Below are positions 53,667-61,124 of a stretch of 64,000 nucleotides of DNA, in pieces. The DNA lies in assembly GCA_947501845.1 (NCBI GenBank), contig CANMXP010000003.1:334912-398911 (forward strand), written 5' to 3'. The DNA is from an uncultured Flavobacteriaceae bacterium. Lineage in GTDB: Bacteria > Bacteroidota > Bacteroidia > Flavobacteriales > Flavobacteriaceae. Made by a program: the position numbers and the translations under genes. The notes under the pieces were generated by a model that searched no databases, was not told where the DNA came from, and saw only the letters and a list, made by a program, of their open reading frames with translations. The first letter of the stretch is position 1. The number at the start of each line of letters is the position of its first letter.

Positions 53667-54830
53667 TTGGACACAGAAGAAATATATTTCAATTTAAATT
53701 TGGTAAACTTTTTTATCATTTCTGGATTGATTCAAAATTTCATACTAGCAGGAATTCTGTTTTTTAGGAAAAGGGATAGGCTTTTAGCAAACAGGTTTTT
53801 AGCGATAACAATATTTATTGTCAATTTGCATCTAACCTATTTAATGGTTTTGGATACTAACCTTGACAATTTTTCGCCTTTCTTACTTTGGATACCATAT
53901 TCATATTTAACGGCAGTTGGCCCATTAATCTTTTTTTATACGAGGGCCTATACAGATACACGTTTCAATGTTTCAAGCATACACATTAAACACTTTTTTC
54001 CATTAATTGTTGAAGTTGGTGTGCAAATAATCATGATAATTTATGGTATTGTGGGCAATCAACTCTTTTACAACACGCCACTATATTTTTATTTAATGCC
54101 ATTATTTTATATATGGACTGCTGGTTCTATTTTTTACTATTTGCGCCTTTCTCTTAAGAATATCAATAATCACGAAATTTGGGTATTGAAAAACTTTTCT
54201 AACCTAAAAGAGATAACGCTTAAATGGTTAAGAGAATTAATTGTTTATTATCGTTTACTATGGATAGTTTGGGTTCCTTTTGTCACTGTATTTTTATTCT
54301 TTTTTAGATTTCAGTTACTACATTTTATTATAGTTCTGATACTTTATTTTTTAATGCTTGTTTTAACATACCTCACCTTCTGGATAGGATTAGAAGGTTT
54401 GGGGCGTGGTAATTTTATCTTTATAAATCAAAATAAAGGAAAACCAAAGAGTAAGAATTTTACTAATCTCACAGAAAAATATATACAGGATTATATTGAA
54501 AGAATAACTCAACTTATGATTGTAGAAAAAATATATTTAAATGAAAATTTAAATCTTACTCAGTTTGCAAGGTATCTTAAGGCTGATCCTAATTTAATTT
54601 CGTTTATCTTGAATAACCACTTAAATAATAATTTTTACGATTTTGTGAATCGCTACAGAATTGAAGAGGTAAAAAATAAATTGAACGACCCCGCTTGTCA
54701 ACATCTTACCTTACTAGGGATTGCACTCGATTCTGGTTTCAACTCAAAGACTACGTTTAATAGGGTATTTAAACAGGTTACAGGAATTACACCTAGAGAA
54801 TTTCAGAAAACGCTCCAAAATAATAATTAA
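53667..54830 (+). CDS. Membrane-anchored AraC family regulator
   Basis: The start is probably TTG 53667, because a stop codon precedes it directly and the next Met lies about 50 residues inside the first membrane segments. The 387-residue protein has about seven hydrophobic segments (about 10-250, such as FFIISGLIQNFILAGILFF and FVTVFLFFFRFQLLHFIIVL) and a C-terminal AraC-type helix-turn-helix (about 280-385: NLTQFARYLKADPNLISFIL ... GFNSKTTFNRVFKQVTGITP). Such proteins sense membrane or external signals and bind DNA directly. The target is unknown; the hydrolase gene downstream is a candidate. Confidence 0.88.
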   Translation: MDTEEIYFNLNLVNFFIISGLIQNFILAGILFFRKRDRLLANRFLAITIFIVNLHLTYLMVLDTNLDNFSPFLLWIPYSYLTAVGPLIFFYTRAYTDTRFNVSSIHIKHFFPLIVEVGVQIIMIIYGIVGNQLFYNTPLYFYLMPLFYIWTAGSIFYYLRLSLKNINNHEIWVLKNFSNLKEITLKWLRELIVYYRLLWIVWVPFVTVFLFFFRFQLLHFIIVLILYFLMLVLTYLTFWIGLEGLGRGNFIFINQNKGKPKSKNFTNLTEKYIQDYIERITQLMIVEKIYLNENLNLTQFARYLKADPNLISFILNNHLNNNFYDFVNRYRIEEVKNKLNDPACQHLTLLGIALDSGFNSKTTFNRVFKQVTGITPREFQKTLQNNN

Positions 54831-54918
54831 AAAATATGTTCCATCCCTCATATTGGGACGCTTTCAAATGATCCATTTTGTTGTTTTGAAGAAAACTTTT
54901 AAATCGAAACAATCAATT

Positions 54919-55944
54919 ATGAATAAACTAATATTAATTCTGTTTACATTTTCTGTTTTTGTTAGCAATGGACAAATAGAAAAAAGCAAAAGAGAAGAAA
55001 GCCTAATTAGAGAAATTTTAATAGACCCTTCTTCCGAAGAAATAAAAGAAGTCCTTTTTGATCTCAAAAAGCAAGACCTATCTCCTAAAAATATTGTCGT
55101 TCAAGATTCTGTATTACTTTCTAATACAAATGTATTATATATACTTTCTCATAAAGTAGAAGGTAATAAACATTATGGCGTTGTGATTATTCCAAATCGA
55201 GATGATCTTAAAAAGTTGCCAGTAATCGTTTTTGCAACTGGGGGAGATGGTATGCATAATAAGTTTGATGTCACTCAAGATTTTAATCATAATGCAGCTC
55301 AGTTTCCCAGCTTTTTAGGAGAAGAGTTGGATAAGGAGTTTATTGTTGTAATACCATCATTTAGAGGGCAGCAGATGATAATCGGCGATAAGAAATATCA
55401 GTCTGAAGGTAACGTTGCAGACGCATTCAATGGAGCAACAACCGATGCTCTATCATTTTTAAATGTAGGTATTAAAACATTTAGTCAGATAGATGCTAGC
55501 CGTATAGCAATTTATGGAGGAAGCCGAGGAGGAACAGTTGCATTATTAGCTTCTTCACGAGATAAACGAATAAAAAGAGCCATTGTAGTTGCTACGCCTA
55601 CAGATATGAAAAAGTTATATTTATTATATCCAGAGCAATTTAAATTGTTATTTTTTAATGATTTATTAATGGGGAAAATAACTGAAAAAGAAGCTAGAAA
55701 GAAGTTTATATCCATATCTCCAATCTACTTTATAAAACAACTACCAATGGTACAATTGCACCATGATAAAAATGATCCATTTGTACCTGTAGAATTCGCA
55801 AGAATATTCATAGAAGGTATCAAAGCAGATAAAAAAAGTATTGATATTGATTCCTATTTTTATGACGAAGGGATTCATGGCTTTTGGAATGATGAAAATT
55901 ATTGGAAACGAGTACAGGATTTTATTCGACCGCTGTTGGATTAG
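54919..55944 (+). CDS. Secreted alpha/beta-hydrolase, prolyl-oligopeptidase-like
   Basis: ATG 54919 gives a signal peptide (MNKLILILFTFSVFVSNGQ) and 341 residues; the longer frame from 54721 overlaps the AraC gene and has no signal. The nucleophile Ser lies in AIYGGSRGGTVALLASS near 200, the acid in LHHDKNDPFVPVEFA near 285 and His in DEGIHGFWNDENYW near 322, as in S9-type peptidases and related esterases. PVIVFATGGDGMHNKFDVTQ near 110 is the oxyanion strand. Substrate unknown. Confidence 0.85.
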   Translation: MNKLILILFTFSVFVSNGQIEKSKREESLIREILIDPSSEEIKEVLFDLKKQDLSPKNIVVQDSVLLSNTNVLYILSHKVEGNKHYGVVIIPNRDDLKKLPVIVFATGGDGMHNKFDVTQDFNHNAAQFPSFLGEELDKEFIVVIPSFRGQQMIIGDKKYQSEGNVADAFNGATTDALSFLNVGIKTFSQIDASRIAIYGGSRGGTVALLASSRDKRIKRAIVVATPTDMKKLYLLYPEQFKLLFFNDLLMGKITEKEARKKFISISPIYFIKQLPMVQLHHDKNDPFVPVEFARIFIEGIKADKKSIDIDSYFYDEGIHGFWNDENYWKRVQDFIRPLLD

Positions 55945-55996
55945 TAAAAGTTATAAGTTTGTATGGAGTATATTTTAAAAGCGATGACAGCTAAAA

Positions 55997-56377
55997 CTAA
56001 GAACAATCATTGCAATAACCAGATATCAACCCGTTAAAAACTTCTGAAGTATAGCCCTTAGGCAACGATACATTGATTTCACTTTTTAGACATTCCACAT
56101 TTCCGCATGTAAGGCATCTAAAATGAAAGTGATTATGCGTATGTTCCTTTTTTTGCTTGTCACAATTTAAACAGAAAGCAAAGTATTGCTTGCCATCATC
56201 ACCAATAATCTTGTGTACTAAACCATCATCACTAAACCTGTTCAAAACACGATAAATAGTTGCTCTATCAACCTTTTTACTTAATTTAGATTGTAACATC
56301 TCATGGTTTAATGCGGAATCTGAATCTTTCAAGATCATTAAAATTTCTTCCTGTGATGGTGTTTTTCTTCTTTTCAT
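55997..56377 (-). CDS. Fur family metal-responsive repressor (Fur/Zur-like)
   Basis: The 126-residue protein has a Fur-type winged helix (KLSKKVDRATIYRVLNRFSD, about 31-50) and a C-terminal metal-binding part: two CxxC-type pairs (CLNCDKQ, CLTCGNVEC), an H-x-H-x2-H run (HTHNHFHFRC) and a final CNDC. This arrangement suits zinc binding and a Zur-like role, though PerR-like or iron sensing cannot be excluded. It is divergent from a thioredoxin-reductase-like gene, with a palindromic operator between them. Confidence 0.9.
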   Translation of the reverse strand: MKRRKTPSQEEILMILKDSDSALNHEMLQSKLSKKVDRATIYRVLNRFSDDGLVHKIIGDDGKQYFAFCLNCDKQKKEHTHNHFHFRCLTCGNVECLKSEINVSLPKGYTSEVFNGLISGYCNDCS

Positions 56378-56381
56378 AATT

Positions 56382-56406
56382 ATTAATGCGACTTTGTTGC
56401 AATAAT
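56382..56406. promoter_or_regulatory. Fur/Zur-type operator candidate
   Basis: TGCGACTTTGTTGCA (56387-56401) has the form TGCrAC-N3-GTyGCA, extended by ATT and AAT on the flanks to an imperfect 25-base palindrome (56382-56406). It lies ten bases before the Fur-family start codon and in front of the divergent gene, as expected for an autoregulated Zur-like site. Confidence 0.6.
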
Positions 56407-56473
56407 GTTATTTTTTAGTATTTTTACCAAATATTTATTTTCTAGATAAATTTAAAAATTTAAAGATAGTAAA

Positions 56474-57379
56474 ATGACAAATAACAATTTTGATATCATC
56501 ATCATAGGAGGCAGTTACTCTGGTCTTTCGGCAGCTATGGCATTAGGGAGGTCATTAAGGAATGTTTTGGTTATAGATACCGGAAAGCCTTGTAATAGAC
56601 AAACCCCACATTCACATAATTTTCTAACAGAAGATGGGGAAACGCCCAAGAAAATTTCAATGAAGGCTAAAAAACAAGTTGAAAAATATGATTCTGTAAA
56701 GTTTTATGATGGGCTTGCTACAGGAGGTGTAAAAACTCAAAAAGGTTTTGAGATTGCAACGCAATCAGGTGACACATTCACATCAAAGAAATTAATCTTG
56801 GCGACTGGAGTAAAAGATATCATGCCTGATATGAAAGGCTTTTCAGAAAGTTGGGGCATTTCTGTTATCCATTGTCCTTATTGTCATGGCTACGAAGTGA
56901 AACATGAAAAAACGGGTATATTAGGAAATGGTGAGTATGGTTTTGAATTTTCTAAAATGATTAACAATTTAACAAAAGACCTCACACTATTTACCAACGG
57001 AAAATCAACTTTAACAGAGGAACAAACTTTAAAATTAAAAGCACATCATATAAAAATAATCGAAGACGAAGTCGATAGTCTTGAACATTCTAAAGGATAT
57101 ATTAAAAATGTGGTTTTTAAAAATGGTTCTAAAAGTTCGGTAAAAGCCCTCTATGCAAAAGTACCTTTTGTTTTGCATACAGATATTTCAACAAAACTAG
57201 GTTGCGAACTAACAGAACAAGGCTATATAGCAGTAGATGCTTTTCAAAGAACAAATGTACATGGTGTATACGCTTGTGGTGATAACACCACATTTATGAG
57301 ATCGGTGTCTAGTGCAATTGCTATGGGAACCGCAGCAGGAGCTATGGTTAATAAGGAAATTATAGAGGAAGCGTTTTGA
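56474..57379 (+). CDS. Thioredoxin-reductase-like NAD(P)/FAD-dependent oxidoreductase
   Basis: The 301-residue flavoprotein has an FAD motif IIIGGSYSGLSAAMALGRSL at the N-terminus, LILATGVKDIMPDMKGF near 105, the redox pair in IHCPYCHGYEVKHE near 133, and the C-terminal FAD site VHGVYACGDNTTFMRSVSSA near 255. The NAD(P) loop GILGNGEYGFEF is near 147 and deviates from GxGxxA/G. It may reduce a thioredoxin-like partner or act in metal or redox balance, given the divergent Fur-family gene and shared operator. Confidence 0.88.
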   Translation: MTNNNFDIIIIGGSYSGLSAAMALGRSLRNVLVIDTGKPCNRQTPHSHNFLTEDGETPKKISMKAKKQVEKYDSVKFYDGLATGGVKTQKGFEIATQSGDTFTSKKLILATGVKDIMPDMKGFSESWGISVIHCPYCHGYEVKHEKTGILGNGEYGFEFSKMINNLTKDLTLFTNGKSTLTEEQTLKLKAHHIKIIEDEVDSLEHSKGYIKNVVFKNGSKSSVKALYAKVPFVLHTDISTKLGCELTEQGYIAVDAFQRTNVHGVYACGDNTTFMRSVSSAIAMGTAAGAMVNKEIIEEAF

Positions 57380-57420
57380 AAAACGAATGCCTCAAAAATT
57401 TTGATTTAAGTTTATTTTGG

Positions 57421-57455
57421 TGAGCCTGTATCTGTAAAAATACAGGCTTATTTAT
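57421..57455 (+). terminator. Terminator after the flavoprotein gene
   Basis: AGCCTGTA (57423-57430) pairs with TACAGGCT (57441-57448) around a ten-base loop, followed by TATTTATTTT, 42 bases after the stop codon. Confidence 0.75.
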
Positions 57456-57774
57456 TTTATTAAATATTTACAAACTTGCCATAAAATGCTACTTTTTTAT
57501 TAATATTTTATCTTAAGACAATAAACTCTTGATATGAAAACGAACAAAATTAAATCGTATTGATAATCAGATGTATATGCAGGTTATTTAATGTGTTTTA
57601 GACTAAGTTACTTGAAAACTAAGAGAAAACCTTGCTTTAAGTAAGGCAAGTAAATAAATAACTACGGAAAATTTAACATTTAACCTTACTAAAAGTAAGG
57701 TAAAACCTTACTTTTGTTCTTTGAGTGTTTTGTAGTTTTACAGGCATAAAATTCTAGAAATAAAACATAATCCT
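57456..57774 (+). promoter_or_regulatory. Upstream region of RHS genes with repeated palindromes
   Basis: CCTTGCTTTAAGTAAGG (57630-57646) and CCTTACTAAAAGTAAGG (57684-57700) are related 17-base palindromes, and a half site CCTTACTTTTG (57706-57716) follows. The last overlaps TACTTTTG (57709-57716), a perfect -7 box, while no TTTG is found 19 bases upstream, where the second palindrome lies. This suggests an activator-dependent promoter starting near 57723. No gene is seen in the stretch. Confidence 0.5.
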
Positions 57775-60700
57775 ATGAAGAGACTTTCCCTGCTGGTTGT
57801 ATTTACTTTATCCATTTTATACTCTATTAGTATTGAAGCCCAAGATTTACCACAAGTTATTCTTCCATCTCCAGAAGCCCAAGCTTTTGCAAAATATGGA
57901 AACATCCCTGTTAATACCTATACGGGAGTGCCAAATATAAATATACCCTTATACACTATAAAGAATGGAGATATTAACGTACCTATTAGTTTAAGCTACC
58001 ACGCTTCTGGAGTAAAAGTAGATGAAGATGCGAGTTCGGTAGGGTTAGGCTGGATATTAAATGCTGGCGGTATTATTAGTCGTAGTGTTTATGGGAGTGA
58101 TGATTTTGCAAATAACTATTTTCCAGGAGGAGAAGGCAAACCTTATATTAACAATGTAGTAGACGATATTATTATAAATAGTACTCCTACAGTTTATTTC
58201 TCAATACCAGATATAGTACAGCAAGGACCTACTTATAGCTGTAGTCTTCAATTCATGGGTAGCGGAGATCTTATTCCTTATTTAGATTTTCCGAGTTCAG
58301 GTGGTACAGGTTACGGTTTTGAACCAGACCAATTTACTTTTAATTTTCAGGGTAATTCTGGTAAGTTCGTTCTAAAGCATAATGGAGACGCTCTTTTAAA
58401 TCAAGAACAGAAGATTGAAATAAAAGCAGATATAACTGCCAATCAAGATAATGGTTTTACCGTACGCACAGATAGTGGATTAATTTATCATTTTAAAGAA
58501 GGATCACAAAGAATTCAGGATTTTGCACAAAACCCAACATATGCTAACTATTCTTGGAATATGGAAAAGATCACTTCACCAACAACAGGTCGTGAAATCA
58601 ATTTTTCATATTCTGGACTTAATACAAATGAACGTATCCATGCAATGCCTTCAATTTCGCAAACGAGAAATGAGTATAGTTCTCCTTTTACGCAAGGTTC
58701 TTGTACAACCTCGCCTACAATTGAAAATAGTTTTACTGATAATATACATTTAGAAAAGTATTTAAACACAATTGATTTTGATAATGGTCAAGTAGTTTTT
58801 CAATATGATCTAGGTAGGCTAGATCTTGTAGGAGCAAGATCTTTAAAATCAATAAAAGTGTATCAAAAAGATGCTTTGGGAAATCTTGGCAGCACTCCTA
58901 TAAAGGAATTTCAATTTGAATATGAATATTTTGATTCTCAAGGAGGAGTAGAATTAACTAATGCATGTCTGCAACAACAAAGCGGATGTGGTGATTTAAT
59001 AGCTAATAATAAAAGACTTAAGTTAAAAAAAGTTTATGAAGCAGGTAAACCAGGGCATGTCTTTACTTATTATGATGAATATTCACCATCAAAGTTTGTT
59101 GGTAAAGGGAGTTTTGCTAAAGACCATTGGGGATATTATAATGGTAAAGGAGGAGGAAATCTTATTCCAGCTTTCTATGGGAAAATACCTATTATTTCTA
59201 GTCCAAATTTAGTTTCATTGCCAGGGGTTGATCGTAGCGCTGACACAACAAAAATAAAAACATTTTCATTAAAAGAAATAGTATATCCAACTGGAGGTAA
59301 GACAGAATTTTTGTATGAATCTAATACATATGATTATTCAAACTCTATGAATAATAATGGTGCTTCCTACAGAAATAGTAACCAAATAGTAAATCAAAAC
59401 CCAACGCAGGAAAATAAAACCCTTTCTCATTTGCATAAACCCAATTCGAATGGAGATGGAACTGTAAAAGAGACAACTTTTACGTTACCTCCAAAGTACC
59501 AAAATTATGTTGTAGATTATTTAATATACTTACAATGTACTAGCAGTTCTCCTGCATGTGACCAAGTTACTTCTTCTGGTATCATATTGGAATCTCCTGA
59601 TGGTAACATTTTAAATCATCAAGACTTGTGCGCTAATGGAGCAAATCAAGGGCCAGATCAATGCTCAATACAAGGTTCGTTTACACTTGCGCCTGGCACT
59701 TATACCATAAAAACAACTATACCTTCTTCTAGTGTTAATAGTATATATGCAAACTACAGTTGGCTTCAACCAGTGGATCCTCCTGTTCAATATGGAGGAG
59801 GGCAACGTATAGCAGAAATACGTGATTTTGATGCAAATAGTTCTCAACCTATTAATATAAAGAAATTTGACTATCACTACACCGAAAGCGGAATAGAAAA
59901 AAGCTATGGAAAATTAATGGCTAAACCACTATATGAAAATTCAAGAAGAAATGTTATAACGGACTGTAACCAGTTTATGAGATCTAGTTATAGTTCTGTT
60001 AGTTTAGCAACAACACCAGTTGGTTATGATAAGGTTACGATTACTAATGGCATAAATGGGGAGTTTGGAAGAAGTATTTTTGAATATAGAAACCAACCAG
60101 ATCAGATAATCTATTATGATGGTTTTAGAGGGAATTACCCTTCCATTCCTTTTAATAGTAATGGCTCAATAGAAAAGCAACAAGACTTTAGCTATAATTC
60201 TGTTTCAAACAGTTTTGATATAGTAAGAGAAGTCATCAATACGTATACTCCAGAACCAATCAATTCTAAATTCCTTATAGGAATAAATAGACAGTATTAT
60301 TATACCTCTATATCTGGTAACGAACCAAGTGCCTGTTATGGTTTTTTTACATTTTACCCAGCTATGAAAATAAACTGGATAAAATTAGAAAGCAGTACAG
60401 AAACTGTATTCAATTTAGGCTCAACTACACAAGGTGTTACTACACAAACCGATTATGAATACGGTAGTTCACATAAGCAACTTATAAAAAGCACTACAAC
60501 CAATAGTAAAGGAGATATTTTAATAAGCGAAAATAAATATGCCGAAGATTTAAATAATACTTTCTTAATAAGTAATCATATACACAACATACCGCTTTGG
60601 CAACAACAAAAGGTGGATGGAAATATTGTATCCACAACCGAAACTATTTATGCGCAAACAGGTCTTCCTTTACCAACAACAATTAAGACTTCAAAAGGGA

Positions 60701-61119
60701 CAGGTAATTTAGAGCCCCGCATTAATTTTCATTTATATGATGACAAAGGGAACCCTTTAGAAGTTTCTAAAGAAGATGGCGTTCATATTTCATATATCTG
60801 GGGCTATAATCAAACATATCCTGTAGCGAAAATAGAGAATGCAACCAGAGCTCAAATAGATGCTTTATCTGGATTCGGCTTCAATTTTCATACAGGGTTT
60901 GAGGGCTTAAGTACAACGCAAGAAAATACCCTAAGAACTTCATTGCCAAATGCCATGATAAGTACCTACACCTACGACCCGCTTATAGGGGTCACCAGTA
61001 TGACGGACCCCAAGGGCTATACCATGTATTACGAGTACGACACCTTTAACCGCCTTGAGTTCGTAAAAGATGCCGATGGAAATTTAGTAAGCGAGAACAA
61101 GTACCACTATAAAAACTAA
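57775..61119 (+). CDS. RHS/YD-repeat secreted protein
   Basis: The 1114-residue protein has a signal peptide (MKRLSLLVVFTLSILYSISI, cleaved near EAQ). The N-terminal part is of the Bacteroidota RHS type: EAQAFAKYGNIPVNTYTGVP, then ISLSYHASGVKVDEDASSVG. A large Tyr/Asn-rich beta region follows, and the end has YD repeats (TYTYDPLIGVTSMTDPKGYT, YYEYDTFNRLEFVKDADGNL). It lacks an RHS core and a toxin-like C-terminus, ending NKYHYKN. Relatives precede DUF6443 proteins, as here (next ATG five bases on). Role is unclear: surface, adhesion or polymorphic-toxin-related. The last 160 bases are clearly richer in G and C. Confidence 0.85.
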   Translation: MKRLSLLVVFTLSILYSISIEAQDLPQVILPSPEAQAFAKYGNIPVNTYTGVPNINIPLYTIKNGDINVPISLSYHASGVKVDEDASSVGLGWILNAGGIISRSVYGSDDFANNYFPGGEGKPYINNVVDDIIINSTPTVYFSIPDIVQQGPTYSCSLQFMGSGDLIPYLDFPSSGGTGYGFEPDQFTFNFQGNSGKFVLKHNGDALLNQEQKIEIKADITANQDNGFTVRTDSGLIYHFKEGSQRIQDFAQNPTYANYSWNMEKITSPTTGREINFSYSGLNTNERIHAMPSISQTRNEYSSPFTQGSCTTSPTIENSFTDNIHLEKYLNTIDFDNGQVVFQYDLGRLDLVGARSLKSIKVYQKDALGNLGSTPIKEFQFEYEYFDSQGGVELTNACLQQQSGCGDLIANNKRLKLKKVYEAGKPGHVFTYYDEYSPSKFVGKGSFAKDHWGYYNGKGGGNLIPAFYGKIPIISSPNLVSLPGVDRSADTTKIKTFSLKEIVYPTGGKTEFLYESNTYDYSNSMNNNGASYRNSNQIVNQNPTQENKTLSHLHKPNSNGDGTVKETTFTLPPKYQNYVVDYLIYLQCTSSSPACDQVTSSGIILESPDGNILNHQDLCANGANQGPDQCSIQGSFTLAPGTYTIKTTIPSSSVNSIYANYSWLQPVDPPVQYGGGQRIAEIRDFDANSSQPINIKKFDYHYTESGIEKSYGKLMAKPLYENSRRNVITDCNQFMRSSYSSVSLATTPVGYDKVTITNGINGEFGRSIFEYRNQPDQIIYYDGFRGNYPSIPFNSNGSIEKQQDFSYNSVSNSFDIVREVINTYTPEPINSKFLIGINRQYYYTSISGNEPSACYGFFTFYPAMKINWIKLESSTETVFNLGSTTQGVTTQTDYEYGSSHKQLIKSTTTNSKGDILISENKYAEDLNNTFLISNHIHNIPLWQQQKVDGNIVSTTETIYAQTGLPLPTTIKTSKGTGNLEPRINFHLYDDKGNPLEVSKEDGVHISYIWGYNQTYPVAKIENATRAQIDALSGFGFNFHTGFEGLSTTQENTLRTSLPNAMISTYTYDPLIGVTSMTDPKGYTMYYEYDTFNRLEFVKDADGNLVSENKYHYKN

Positions 61120-61124
61120 TCCCC

